NCBI GenBank assembly: GCA_003327425.1
Contig: QOQW01000004.1
Location: 62,001 to 126,000, forward strand
DNA: 64,000 nucleotides
Origin: Candidatus Ozemibacter sibiricus
Lineage (GTDB): Bacteria > Muiribacteriota > Ozemobacteria > Ozemobacterales > Ozemobacteraceae
Direction: 5' to 3'
Shown here: piece by piece, positions 22,214-31,648 of the stretch
How positions within the stretch are numbered: position 1 is the stretch's first letter
How the letters are laid out: each line of letters starts with the position of its first letter
Program-made: the position numbers and the translations under genes
Notes under the pieces: generated by a model
What the model was told of the DNA's origin: nothing
Databases searched by the model: none
The model's input: the letters and a program-made list of their open reading frames with translations, nothing else

Positions 22214-24985
22214 GTGGCATACACGATCATCGCGGCACGCGAGGTACCATCGCAAGAAGTCATGGGCATCGTCGGCGGGAAGGGAGGCAACCTCCTGCGG
22301 CTGACCGAAGCCGGCGCCGACGTGCCGCCGTTCGTCATCCTGGCCAGCCCCTGCTTCGAGGCCTTCGTCGAGTCGTTCCGGGCCGAGTTCGACCGGGCGG
22401 TCGCCGCCCTCGACTGCTCCAGCCCGCAGACCATCGCCCGCACCGCCGGCGAGCTGCGCGCCCTGATGTGCCGGCAGCCCCTGCCGCCCGCCCTGGCCGA
22501 CGAGCTGTTCGCCCGTCTGGCGCAGGCCGCCCCGGGGGCCGACTTCTTCGCCGTGCGTTCCAGCGCCCTGGGCGAGGATTCCAAGGAATTCTCGTATGCC
22601 GGCATGCTCGATACCTACCTGTTCCTCAAGACCCGGGAAGACATCGCTCGGGCCGTGGTCCGCTGCTGGTCGTCGATCTATTCCGACCGGGCCGTGGCCT
22701 ATCGCCACCTGCGCGGTATCAGCCAGAGCGGCATCGCGATGGCGGTCGTCGTGCAGAAGATGATCGATGGGGTGGCCTCCGGCGTCACCTTCACCGTCAA
22801 CCCGACCACCAAATATGAAGATGAGATCCTGATCACCAGCGTGTTCGGCCTGGGAGAAGGCCTGGTCTCGGGAGCGCTCAACGCCGACCAGTTCGTCTGC
22901 CTGAAACAAACCAGCTACCCCATCGTCGCGCGCGAGCTGGCCGACAAGGAATCGCGCCTCGTCTTCGACCGCGCCAAGGGCGCGGGCACCGTCGAAGAGA
23001 AGCTGCCCGACGCCGACCGCGCCCGCCCCTCGCTGACCGACGCCCAGGTGCAGAAGATCGCCGCGATCTGCCACCGTATCGAGACCTCCTTCGGCGGCGT
23101 CCCGCAAGACATCGAATGGACGATCGAGGCCGACGGCACGGTGCGCCTGCTGCAAGCGCGGCCGATCACCACCATCGACCAGCCCTGGCCCTCGGAACGA
23201 GCCTACAAAACCATCTGGGACAACTCCAACATCGTCGAGAGCTACAGCGGGGTCACCACCCCGCTCACCTTCAGCTTCGCCCTGCATGCCTACCACAGCG
23301 TCTACGTGCAGTTCTGCGAGGTGCTGGGCGTGCCCAAGGCCGACATCGCGGCCAACGATTTCGCGTTCGCCAACATGCTGGGCCTGCTCAACGGCCGCAT
23401 CTACTACAACCTGAAGAACTGGTACCGCCTGATCTCGGTGCTGCCCGGGTACAAATGGAACAGCCGCTTCATGGAAGGCATGATGGGCGTCAAGGCGCGC
23501 TTCGAAGAAGACGTCAAGCCGGCGCCGACAGGGTTCTTCGCGCGCTGGTTCATCGAGCTGCCCAAGCTCGCCTGGTCGGGCCTCAACCTCGCCTGGAAGT
23601 TCTGGACCATCGACGCCGAAGTGAAGAAGTTCATGGCCATCTACCAGACCATGTACAACAAGTACAAGGACTTCGACTTCGCGCGCGCCCCGGCCCATCA
23701 GATCATCGGCATCTACAACGAACTCGAGATCACGGTGCTGAAGAACTGGAAAGCGCCGATCATCAACGATTTCATGGCCATGATCTTCTACGGCATCCTG
23801 CGCGCCCTGATCGCCGCCTGGAACCTCGACCGGGAAGGCGGGCCCCTGGCCAACGATCTGTGCGCCGGCCAGGGCAATGTCGAAAGCACCCTGCCGATGC
23901 GCGCCCTGCAGAAGATGGCCCGCTCCATCCATGGCCAGCCGGCGCTGCGCGAGCTGTTCCGGACGACCGACGCCGCCACCCTGAAAGGCATGTTCGCCCG
24001 CGCCCCGCGCGCCGAGGACGCCGCCGAGCACCGCGAGCTGTGCCGGCAGGTGCAGGCCTACCTCGCCGACTACGGCTACCGCGCCATGAACGAGCTGAAG
24101 CTCGAAGAGCCTTCCCTCAACGAGCGTCCCGAGTTCCTGTTCACCATGCTGAAGAACTACCTGGCCGGCCCGCTGCCTCCCGAAGAAGACGCCGGCGAAG
24201 CCGAGGCCCGCAAACGCGAAGCGGCCGAGGCGCGCGTGCGCGACGCCCTGCGCGGCCAGAAGCTCTACGGCCTCATTCCCAAGATCGATGTGCTGATGTT
24301 CGTCGCCCGCTACGCCAAGAAGGCGATGGCGGTGCGCGAGTACCAGCGGTTCGCCCGCACCAAGATGTACGGCCTGGTGCGCCGCATGTTCCTCGGCCTC
24401 GGCCATCGCTTCACCGAACGCGGGCTGCTCGACGATCCCAACGACATCTTCTACCTGACCACCCAGGAGGTCATCGGCTACGTGGTCGGCACCGCCACCA
24501 GCCAGAAGTTGCGCGAGCTGGCCGCCCTGCGCAAGGCTGAATTCGACGGCTACCGGCAGATGGACGAGCTGCCCGACCGCATCGAGACCCACGGCATCGT
24601 CTACACCAACGACCTGACCCGCAGCGCCCTGCCGTCGTCGATGCCCGACGATCCCAATGTGCTGAAGGGCATCGGCGGGTGCAGCGGCGTGGTGCGTGGC
24701 AAGGTCAAGGTGATTCTGTCGCCCAGCGATGACATGAGCTTGAACGGCGAGATTCTGGTGGCGGCCCGCACCGACCCCGGGTGGGTGCCCTTGTTCGCTT
24801 CGGCTTCGGCGCTGCTGATCGAGCGGGGAAGCATGCTCTCGCACTCGGTCATCGTCGCCCGCGAGCTGGGACTGCCCGCTGTGGTCGGCGTCACTGGCGC
24901 CACCAAGCGGCTGAAGACCGGCGACGTCGTCGAACTCGACGGCACCACCGGCGTGATCAAGATCCTCGAGCGAGCCCCGGCGTGA
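22214..24985 (+). CDS. PEP synthase-like phosphotransferase lacking the PEP-binding barrel
   Basis: A 923-residue protein. Residues 1-320 form the pyruvate-phosphate-dikinase-type ATP-grasp domain (GGKGGNLLRLTEAGADVPPF, FAVRSSALGEDS, GVASGVTFTVNP, QDIEWTIEADGTVRLLQARP). A 500-residue mostly helical middle domain follows. The C-terminus is the swivelling phosphohistidine domain, with GSMLSHSVIVARELGLPAVV and catalytic His877. The PEP/pyruvate-binding TIM barrel of true PEP synthase is absent. That order, ATP domain, unique middle domain, His domain, is that of rifampin phosphotransferase-like enzymes, in which the middle part binds the substrate. The substrate here is unknown. The GTG start at 22214 has GGAGG in front. 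The RND gene follows after 34 bases. Confidence 0.85.
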   Translation: MAYTIIAAREVPSQEVMGIVGGKGGNLLRLTEAGADVPPFVILASPCFEAFVESFRAEFDRAVAALDCSSPQTIARTAGELRALMCRQPLPPALADELFARLAQAAPGADFFAVRSSALGEDSKEFSYAGMLDTYLFLKTREDIARAVVRCWSSIYSDRAVAYRHLRGISQSGIAMAVVVQKMIDGVASGVTFTVNPTTKYEDEILITSVFGLGEGLVSGALNADQFVCLKQTSYPIVARELADKESRLVFDRAKGAGTVEEKLPDADRARPSLTDAQVQKIAAICHRIETSFGGVPQDIEWTIEADGTVRLLQARPITTIDQPWPSERAYKTIWDNSNIVESYSGVTTPLTFSFALHAYHSVYVQFCEVLGVPKADIAANDFAFANMLGLLNGRIYYNLKNWYRLISVLPGYKWNSRFMEGMMGVKARFEEDVKPAPTGFFARWFIELPKLAWSGLNLAWKFWTIDAEVKKFMAIYQTMYNKYKDFDFARAPAHQIIGIYNELEITVLKNWKAPIINDFMAMIFYGILRALIAAWNLDREGGPLANDLCAGQGNVESTLPMRALQKMARSIHGQPALRELFRTTDAATLKGMFARAPRAEDAAEHRELCRQVQAYLADYGYRAMNELKLEEPSLNERPEFLFTMLKNYLAGPLPPEEDAGEAEARKREAAEARVRDALRGQKLYGLIPKIDVLMFVARYAKKAMAVREYQRFARTKMYGLVRRMFLGLGHRFTERGLLDDPNDIFYLTTQEVIGYVVGTATSQKLRELAALRKAEFDGYRQMDELPDRIETHGIVYTNDLTRSALPSSMPDDPNVLKGIGGCSGVVRGKVKVILSPSDDMSLNGEILVAARTDPGWVPLFASASALLIERGSMLSHSVIVARELGLPAVVGVTGATKRLKTGDVVELDGTTGVIKILERAPA

Positions 24986-25019
24986 CGCTCCCGCGCCTCG
25001 CTCGCCTGTCGAGAACCGT

Positions 25020-27596
25020 ATGAGCCGCTCCGCCTCCGCGCCGACCGCACCCTCGGGCTTCTTCTACCGCCTGGCCACCTGGCTGGTCGACTGGCGCGGC
25101 CCGTGCTTCGCCGCCATGGTCGCGCTGCTGGTGGCCGGCCTGGCCTTCGCCGGTCGCATCAAGATCGACAACAGCCTGGAGGTCTGGTTCCTCGAGAACG
25201 ATCCGACCCTGACCGCCTACCGCGCCTTCAAGCAGATCTACGGCAACGACGAGATCATCCTGGCCCTGGTCGACGGCGGCGAGAAGGGCATGTTCACCCG
25301 CGAGACCGTCAATGCCATCTACCTCGCCTCGCAGGAACTCGAAGCCGATGCCACCAACTTCAAGCGGGTGCTGAGCGTCGGGTTGGCGCCGTACATCGGC
25401 CTGCGCGACGACGACACGCTGGTCGTCGACGACCTGATGACGGCCACCGCCGCCACCGATCTCGAGGTCGAAGAGATCAAGCGCAAGTTCAACGAAGACC
25501 CCTTCAAGCGGAAGATCCTGGCCGACGTGACGCAGCGGTATGCCGTGCTGCTGATCGAGCCGGTCGCCACCACCGAGATGGATGCCCGCCGCCCGCTGCT
25601 GATCGAGGCCGTCAAGCAGCGTCTGACCGCGCATGGCTTGCGCTTCCAACTGGCCGGCATGGGCGTCATGTACGATGAGCTGAACCGGCTCAGCATGCGC
25701 GACGGGCTGGTCTTCACGACCGTCTCCTACGTGGTCATCTGCGTGGTCATCCTGCTCCTCTTCCGCTCCTGGCTGTATCTCGGGATGGTCATCGCCGTCA
25801 TGATCCTGGGCACGCTCTGTTTCCTGGGGGTCTACGGCTTCTTCGAGCAGAACTTCAACATGGTCACCGTCGTTCTGCCGACGTTGATGCTGATCCTGTC
25901 GATCTCCGACGTCTCGTACATCTACAACAACTATTGCTACAACATCGACAAGGTCATCGCCGATCAGCGGCAGGGGCTGATCACCGTCTTCCATGAATGC
26001 CTGTCCCCCTGCCTGTTCACCTCGCTGACGAACTTCTTCGGGTTCATCTCGATCGTCACCAGCCCGATGCAGGTGCTGCGCGGCTTCGGCCTGTTCGCCG
26101 CCTTCGCCACCATGGGGGAATACGTCATCTCGATGATCAGCGCCGCCTTCATCCTGGGGCTGGTCACCCCGCAGGCCGGCGTTACCGTCCGCCGACCGTT
26201 CGCCCACCAGGTCGAGGCGTGGGTCACCTTGATGCCACGCCACTACAAGACCGTCATGGCGTTGCTCATCCTCAGCGCGGTCATCGGCTTCGCCGGGCTG
26301 ACCCGCCTGGAGGTCGACACCTATTCGATGGGGTTCCTGCTCGAGAACAATCCGGTGCGCCAGCAGAGCGACCGCGTCGAAGCCACCTACGGCTACTACC
26401 TGCCGCTCGAATGCCGGCTGCGGACCGGCCGACCCGACGGCGTGAGGGATGTGCGGTTCCTGCAGACCCTGGCCCGGGTGCATGACGAACTCGAGGCCCT
26501 GCCCGAAGTGCAGAAAGCCGCCTCGCTGGTCGATGTCTTGCGCAAACTGAACGAGGTCTGGTCGACCCGGCCGGCCAGAGACGATGCTGGGAATCAAGAA
26601 CCCGGCGCCGCCGCGCCCTCCTCACCTGCGACAGCCACAGAGAACGGGCTCCAGAGCGAGCCGGCGCATTCGCCAGCGACCAGCCCGCCCTCGCCGACCG
26701 TCGGCGCTCGCGATAACGCCACGCAGGCCTCGCTCCCCGGGGCGGCCGCCGCGGGCGTCTCCCCTGCCTATGTCGTGCCCGACTCGCCCGAGAAGATCGC
26801 CCAGTTGCTGATGATGTACGAGTCCGACCCCGACAACGATCTCAGCTCGATGACCGATCCGTCGTATACGGAAGCGCGGTTGACCGTGCGGGTTCCCATG
26901 GTGTCGGCCGCCACCCTGCATCGGATCGAGCAGACGGTCGAAGCCGTGCTGCGTCGCCACTTCGAGCCGCTGGGGGTCTCTGTCATTTTCGGAGGCTACG
27001 TGCCGCTCTATGCCCGGCTCATCTCGTACATCACCCAGAGCCAGCTCAGCAGCTTCGGGCTGGCGCTGTTCTTCATCTTCGGAGCGATGGCCCTGCTGTT
27101 CCGACGCTTCGCGGCCATCTGGCTGGGCGTCATCCCCAACGTCTATCCGATCGTCATGACGCTGGGCATGATGGGATGGCTGGGCATCCGGCTCGACGTC
27201 GCCACCGTCACCATCGCCTCCATCGCGCTCGGCGTCGCGGTCGACGACACCATCCACGAGCTGTTCCTGTTCTTCGAGCCGAGCCGCCGCCATCTCGATC
27301 CGGTCGAATCGATCAGCGAAAGCCTGATCGAGGCCGGGCCGGCCGTGGTCTCGACCTCGCTCATCTACGCCCTCGGCTTCTCGGCCCTCGCCCTGGCCAG
27401 CATCAAGTCGGTCATCTACTTCGGCGGCCTGCTGGCCCTGACGCTCGTTTTCGGCATGCTGTGCGAGATCACGGTGATGCCGGCCCTCGTCTGCCAGTTC
27501 CGGACCATTCTCGACCGGGCCCGTCAGGCCGCCCCCCCTGTGGCCGCCGCGACAGCCGACGGCTCAGGGAGCGGGACAATCCCTCCCGGGTCATGA
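25020..27596 (+). CDS. RND-superfamily (MMPL/HpnN-type) transporter
   Basis: An 858-residue membrane protein with two similar halves. Each half has one membrane helix, a large periplasmic domain and a cluster of about five helices (around 230-420 and 690-850). Markers are LEVDTYSMGFLLENNPVRQQ (start of the second periplasmic domain, echoing DNSLEVWFLENDPTLTAYRA of the first), PTLMLILSISDVSYIYNNY and IASIALGVAVDDTIHELFLF. Between the halves, about 520-590, is a Pro/Ala/Ser insertion. Relatives move lipids, hopanoids or hydrophobic compounds across the envelope using the proton gradient. It lies between the PEP-synthase-like gene and a BtaA-like gene. Confidence 0.88.
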   Translation: MSRSASAPTAPSGFFYRLATWLVDWRGPCFAAMVALLVAGLAFAGRIKIDNSLEVWFLENDPTLTAYRAFKQIYGNDEIILALVDGGEKGMFTRETVNAIYLASQELEADATNFKRVLSVGLAPYIGLRDDDTLVVDDLMTATAATDLEVEEIKRKFNEDPFKRKILADVTQRYAVLLIEPVATTEMDARRPLLIEAVKQRLTAHGLRFQLAGMGVMYDELNRLSMRDGLVFTTVSYVVICVVILLLFRSWLYLGMVIAVMILGTLCFLGVYGFFEQNFNMVTVVLPTLMLILSISDVSYIYNNYCYNIDKVIADQRQGLITVFHECLSPCLFTSLTNFFGFISIVTSPMQVLRGFGLFAAFATMGEYVISMISAAFILGLVTPQAGVTVRRPFAHQVEAWVTLMPRHYKTVMALLILSAVIGFAGLTRLEVDTYSMGFLLENNPVRQQSDRVEATYGYYLPLECRLRTGRPDGVRDVRFLQTLARVHDELEALPEVQKAASLVDVLRKLNEVWSTRPARDDAGNQEPGAAAPSSPATATENGLQSEPAHSPATSPPSPTVGARDNATQASLPGAAAAGVSPAYVVPDSPEKIAQLLMMYESDPDNDLSSMTDPSYTEARLTVRVPMVSAATLHRIEQTVEAVLRRHFEPLGVSVIFGGYVPLYARLISYITQSQLSSFGLALFFIFGAMALLFRRFAAIWLGVIPNVYPIVMTLGMMGWLGIRLDVATVTIASIALGVAVDDTIHELFLFFEPSRRHLDPVESISESLIEAGPAVVSTSLIYALGFSALALASIKSVIYFGGLLALTLVFGMLCEITVMPALVCQFRTILDRARQAAPPVAAATADGSGSGTIPPGS

Positions 27597-27639
27597 TCGT
27601 TTTCCCCCAGGTGATAGCCCAGAAGAACGGAGAAGCGCC

Positions 27640-28743
27640 ATGTCGAATCGCCCATCGGTCGTCTACAGCAACGTCTGGGAAGACCCCGAACTGAACCGGG
27701 GCAGTCTTCTGGTCAAGCCCGGTGATCACGTGCTGTCGATCACCTCGGGCGGCTGCAACTCCCTCTGTCTGTTGCTCGAGAACCCCGAGCGGGTCGTCTC
27801 GATCGACCTCAACCCCGCTCAGCTTGCCATGCTCGAGTTCAAGCGAGCCGCCATCATCGAGCTCGATCATGAAGACTTTCTGACCGCGCTGGGCACGCCG
27901 TTCCATGGCCAGCCTCTGCCGCCGGCGGCCACGCGGGTCGCCCTCTACCGCAAGATCAGACGCCACCTGCCGGCCTATGCCCAGGAATTCTGGGACGCGC
28001 ACCAGCCTCTCATCGAACAGGGCATCTTCCTGTGCGGCAAGGTCGAAGCCTTTTTCGCCTTGTACCGCCGCATTCTGAACTGGCTCTATGATGCCACGAG
28101 CCTCGAGCAGTTCTTCCGCCAACCCGATCTGGCCGCGCAGAAAGCCTATTATAAAGCGTTCCGCAAGAAGCGCTGGCGGTTCCTCAACAGCCTGCTGCTC
28201 AATCGCTTCGTACTCAGCCTGGTCAAAGGCGCGCACTCGTTCGCCCAGGTCGAAGACCCCGACCTCTCGCAGAACCTCAACCGCAAGATCGACCGCGCCA
28301 TGACGACCTTCTACAACCCGGACAACTACTTCGTGGCGCTGATGCTGCTCGGAGGGCACTTCTCGCGCCGGGCCATGTCGCCCTACCTGCTGGCCGAGAA
28401 TTTCCCCATCTTGAAACAGAACATCGGGCGTCTCGAGATCTTCCTGGGCACCGTCGGCGACTGCCTCAAGAAATGGGGCCCCCGCAGCTTCGACAAATTC
28501 AACCTGTCGAACATCTTCGAATGGATGGACCACGAGGTCTTCAACGGCGTCATCCGGGAGGTGCTCGCCCTCAGCCGGCCCGGCGCCCGCATGTGCTGGC
28601 GATATACCCTGGCCCGGCCGCGGCAGCTCGACGCCGAGAACACCCGCCGTCTCGTCGCCGAACCCGATCTGGCCGCCAGGCTGTTCGCGCAAGATCGCTC
28701 GTTCATCTACGAAAGCTTCCATGTCTACCACCTGGCGTCATGA
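27640..28743 (+). CDS. DUF3419 / BtaA-like aminocarboxypropyl transferase
   Basis: A 367-residue protein matching the DUF3419 family, which includes BtaA, the enzyme that moves a 3-amino-3-carboxypropyl group from S-adenosylmethionine to diacylglycerol in betaine lipid synthesis. The SAM-binding region is typical: VKPGDHVLSITSGGCNSLCL followed by PERVVSIDLNPAQLAMLEFK. Later matches are FFRQPDLAAQKAYYKAF, NPDNYFVALMLLGGHFSRRA and SNIFEWMDHEVF. No BtaB N-methyltransferase is adjacent, so the product may stop at the homoserine-type lipid or be another compound. The 43-base gap after the RND gene holds a ribosome site (CGGAGAAG), so it is probably in the same operon. Confidence 0.82.
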   Translation: MSNRPSVVYSNVWEDPELNRGSLLVKPGDHVLSITSGGCNSLCLLLENPERVVSIDLNPAQLAMLEFKRAAIIELDHEDFLTALGTPFHGQPLPPAATRVALYRKIRRHLPAYAQEFWDAHQPLIEQGIFLCGKVEAFFALYRRILNWLYDATSLEQFFRQPDLAAQKAYYKAFRKKRWRFLNSLLLNRFVLSLVKGAHSFAQVEDPDLSQNLNRKIDRAMTTFYNPDNYFVALMLLGGHFSRRAMSPYLLAENFPILKQNIGRLEIFLGTVGDCLKKWGPRSFDKFNLSNIFEWMDHEVFNGVIREVLALSRPGARMCWRYTLARPRQLDAENTRRLVAEPDLAARLFAQDRSFIYESFHVYHLAS

Positions 28744-28880
28744 TGCTGCCCTCCAGCCGATGCTCAGGCTTACCAAACGCGGGAGGTTCCCGGTTCTCGC
28801 GCAGCCTGGCCCCCCTCTCTCACTTCGCGAAATCCTTCCTGTCCCGACCGGGACGATGGTGACATGAAAGGAGTCGAACC

Positions 28881-29675
28881 ATGACGAAACAGCCACGTTC
28901 TCTGAAGATCCTCAGCGCCGTCCTGACGTTACTGACGATGACGATCATGGCCGCCGGCCGCCTGGACGCCATGACCGCCGACGAGGTACTGCAGGGGGTC
29001 GAGAACCGGTACATCGGGAAGACCTCGAAATCGGAATCCACGATGAAACTCGTCGCGCCCGACGGCAATACGCGCACCCGCAAGCTGGTGATCTACCGCC
29101 GCAAAACCGACAACGACAACAAGGACAACTTCATCCATTTCCTGTCGCCGGCCGACATCAAAGACACCACCTACCTGGTCAACGAACGGAACCGGCAGAA
29201 GGAGAAATGGATCTACCTGTCGGCCTTCAAGAACATCCGCAAGATCGTCGCCACCGATTACAACGTGGCTTTCGTCTCCAGCGACTTCACGTATGAAGAC
29301 ATGGACGATATCCATGCGTCCGATTACATCTGCTCCGATCTCAAGGAAGAGACCCTCGACGGAGAGGCTGTCTGGTCGATCGATTGCAAGAAAAAAGACG
29401 CCAACACCGATTATTCTCACACCGTGTTGAAAGTCAGCAAAGACAAGATGGTTATCTTGAAAGCCCTGATGTATGACAAGAAGGATCCTGCCAAGCAGGT
29501 GAAAGAGATGACCGCCACGCAGCTCGAAAAGATCCAGGATATCTGGACCCCGAAAGTGGTCACCATGAAAGACCTGCGCAAGAAGACCTCGACCATCCTC
29601 GAGGTGAACAAGATCGAATACGACCTGCCGTTGCCCGATGATACCTTCTCGCAGCGCAACATGAAGAAGGGGTAA
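28881..29675 (+). CDS. LolA-like outer-membrane lipoprotein-sorting protein
   Basis: A 264-residue exported protein with a signal peptide (LKILSAVLTLLTMTIMAAG, cleavage near RLDA). The mature domain has the LolA-like half-barrel signature often annotated as outer membrane lipoprotein-sorting protein: ADEVLQGVENRYIGKTSKSE, MKLVAPDGNTRTRKLVIYRR, NFIHFLSPADIKDTTYLV and IYLSAFKNIRKIV. Such proteins commonly stand next to MMPL-type RND transporters and probably ferry a lipid or lipoprotein across the periplasm. AAGGAG precedes the ATG. Together with the RND transporter, BtaA-like enzyme and downstream barrel it suggests a lipid export route. Confidence 0.85.
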   Translation: MTKQPRSLKILSAVLTLLTMTIMAAGRLDAMTADEVLQGVENRYIGKTSKSESTMKLVAPDGNTRTRKLVIYRRKTDNDNKDNFIHFLSPADIKDTTYLVNERNRQKEKWIYLSAFKNIRKIVATDYNVAFVSSDFTYEDMDDIHASDYICSDLKEETLDGEAVWSIDCKKKDANTDYSHTVLKVSKDKMVILKALMYDKKDPAKQVKEMTATQLEKIQDIWTPKVVTMKDLRKKTSTILEVNKIEYDLPLPDDTFSQRNMKKG

Positions 29676-30038
29676 GCGATCTACCGACAAGCGCTGGAGC
29701 GCTGCTCCAAGGCCTTACGACGGGCACGCGCCCAATGCTGCTCCCCGTTGCCGATGAACTGGCGACGATGGGTTGCCCAGGGGTTCCGCACCCGCAACTT
29801 CTCGAAGACAGCGCAAGCTTTCGCCCGTTCATGCCGATGAATTTCCTGGGGCAGGTCTGTCTCGGGGAATCCTTCCCTCAAGACAGCCATCCCAGAATCG
29901 GGTCGCTCCACCAGTCTTGGATAAGGGCGGCCCCTTAGGAGGCGGCATCCCATCACCGCGGCATGGCGGGTTCTTCGTGTCTGGCCCCCGCGTCGACACC
30001 AGCCCACCCTGGCAGGGCCGAGGCGTCGCCGGCCGGCC
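29676..30038. other. Non-coding stretch before the barrel-like gene
   Basis: About 360 bases without a supported gene. Frames on both strands read as arginine/proline-rich sequence without ribosome sites. The true start of the next gene may lie near its signal peptide at 30170-30220, which would make this gap longer. Confidence 0.4.
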
Positions 30039-31397
30039 GTGTCGCCATGCGCCTGGCAGGCGCCTCTTCCCAGCGAGGTCGACTTAGGGGAGCCTCGGTC
30101 CGCACAGCCAGGTCGCCCAGCTCCTGCCCCGGGATCACGGTCACAGGCCGGTTGGGCGAACTCAGTCCGCCTCGTGGTGCTTCTGACGGTCTTGCTCCTC
30201 TTCCCCATGCAGATCAGGGCAGAGGAAGACCAGCCCGAACGACCGCAGATCTCAGGAGCTCATTCCTGGCGGTACAACAAGTTCAGCTCCTACGACCAAT
30301 TGCGCGTCAATTTCGAACGCGAATACGGGAAGGGGCAGAAGGCGCTAGTCAGCGTGCATGGACTCTACTATCAGGAAGATGACAACAAGACTTGGAGTGC
30401 CTACCTCGGGGAAAGCTACTACAAATTTCGGGCGGGGCGGTTCGACTTCAAGCTGGGCCAGCTCGTCGAGACCCTGGGCAGCGGCGACAAGATCAGTTGG
30501 GTCGACAAGCTCAACTCGCGCCGCTACCACAACGGCCTGGCCAACGACTACAACCGCGACAAGCGCGAGCAGCCGTGCGCCAAAGTCACCTACAACGTCA
30601 ACTCCCGCATGAGCCTCGATGTCCACTACCTGCCGGTCTTCCAGGCCAGCGAGCTGACCAGCATCTATAGCAAGTGGGCCACGGCCTTCCAGAAGTATCT
30701 GGCCACCGCGCTCTTCTTCGGCGCCCGTTTGCAGAGGGAAGACGACACCAGCTTGCGCGAGCAATTCCATGTCGGGTTCAACTCGAGCTTCAAGAAGTAT
30801 GAACTCCGCTACCACTACTTCCGATTCAAAGAGCGGATCCCGGTCATCGAGGCCGTCGGCGAGCAGGATTTCCGCTGGACCTATCCGCTCGACGAGACGG
30901 TCGCCCTCGACGGCAACTGGCAGCTCGGCAAGGATTTCCTGTTGCGATTCGAGCTGGCGTACACACGCGACAAGTCCTATTCCATCTTCCACCAGGGCCG
31001 CATCGGATACCTTTTCCGCAGCGATCAGTACAACCTTCTGCTGGGCACCGACAAGACCTTCAAGAACAACCTGTATTTCAACATCCAGGGGCTGTTGTCG
31101 CACATTCCCGACATGAAGGGCCCCACGCCGGTGCAGATCCACGTCACCGAAGCGCTCACTACCATCCAACTACGCAAGGGCTTTCGCAGCGAGACTCTGT
31201 TCGTCGAATTCAATGGGCTGAGCAACCTGACGACCGGTGAATACCTGTTGACGCCCCAGATCTCGCTGCAGAAGACGGATTGGCTGAAGTTCGTCGGCGG
31301 GGTGCATCTCAACGGGCGCTCTACCGAGCGACTCGGGCCGATCGGCCAGTTCGACAAGAACAACACCCCATTCTTCGAGACTCACGTCATCTTCTGA
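30039..31397 (+). CDS. Probable outer-membrane beta-barrel protein
   Basis: From the GTG at 30039 this is 452 residues. A signal-like segment (SVRLVVLLTVLLLFPMQIRA) begins near residue 42, so the real start is probably later than shown. The mature protein is rich in alternating aromatic and charged strands, for example KALVSVHGLYYQEDDNKTW, YKFRAGRFDFKLGQLVETLG and FLLRFELAYTRDKSYSIF, and ends FFETHVIF with a terminal Phe, all typical of outer-membrane barrels. The layout resembles the DUF1302-type proteins found with RND and LolA-like genes, but I cannot assign the family. It is the last member of the 22-31 kb locus. Confidence 0.65.
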   Translation: MSPCAWQAPLPSEVDLGEPRSAQPGRPAPAPGSRSQAGWANSVRLVVLLTVLLLFPMQIRAEEDQPERPQISGAHSWRYNKFSSYDQLRVNFEREYGKGQKALVSVHGLYYQEDDNKTWSAYLGESYYKFRAGRFDFKLGQLVETLGSGDKISWVDKLNSRRYHNGLANDYNRDKREQPCAKVTYNVNSRMSLDVHYLPVFQASELTSIYSKWATAFQKYLATALFFGARLQREDDTSLREQFHVGFNSSFKKYELRYHYFRFKERIPVIEAVGEQDFRWTYPLDETVALDGNWQLGKDFLLRFELAYTRDKSYSIFHQGRIGYLFRSDQYNLLLGTDKTFKNNLYFNIQGLLSHIPDMKGPTPVQIHVTEALTTIQLRKGFRSETLFVEFNGLSNLTTGEYLLTPQISLQKTDWLKFVGGVHLNGRSTERLGPIGQFDKNNTPFFETHVIF

Positions 31398-31462
31398 GCA
31401 GTCCGCCCGGCCATCCCACCCCGTTGAACCAAGAGCTCATGAGAAACCACAAAGGATACCGT

Positions 31463-31522
31463 CAGGGGCCGATGGCCCCTGGACCCCTGGTCGCGGCCTG
31501 CCGACCGCATCGCGTTCGGCAG
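31463..31522 (-). repeat. Dispersed palindromic intergenic repeat, copy B (reverse orientation)
   Basis: CAGGGGCC paired with GGCCCCTG comes first (31463-31481), then CTGCCGACCGC with GCGTTCGGCAG (31498-31522). Read on the minus strand the order and spacing match copies A and C. It lies just upstream of the second decaheme cytochrome gene. Confidence 0.78.
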
Positions 31523-31613
31523 GCGGGTCGACCGCCAGGCCGGTGGCAGTTGGTGCGTCCTGATTGGCAGCGAGGGCTTCAGGTCGGTCTGGAACCTGAG
31601 CGGACCTGCCCCC

Positions 31614-31642
31614 TTGTACCTGCGCCTCGGGTGGGTTACCAT
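31614..31642 (+). promoter_or_regulatory. Promoter of the second decaheme cytochrome gene, leaderless type
   Basis: TTGTAC (31614-31619), 17-base spacer, TACCAT (31637-31642). The -10 box ends six bases before the ATG at 31649. Confidence 0.6.
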
Positions 31643-31648
31643 GGAGCC

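Noticed and set aside
22127-24844. A 905-residue open frame on the minus strand
   Set aside because: It is a shadow of the PEP-synthase-like gene: composition is His/Gln/Gly-rich without domains, and the plus-strand protein has clear conserved motifs throughout.
29681-30208. A 175-residue minus-strand frame in the gap before the barrel gene
   Set aside because: No ribosome site, arginine-rich sequence without domains, and it overlaps the barrel gene.
31280-31648. An upstream extension of the second cytochrome frame
   Set aside because: It crosses the end of the barrel gene and repeat copy B; the promoter spacing puts the start at 31649.
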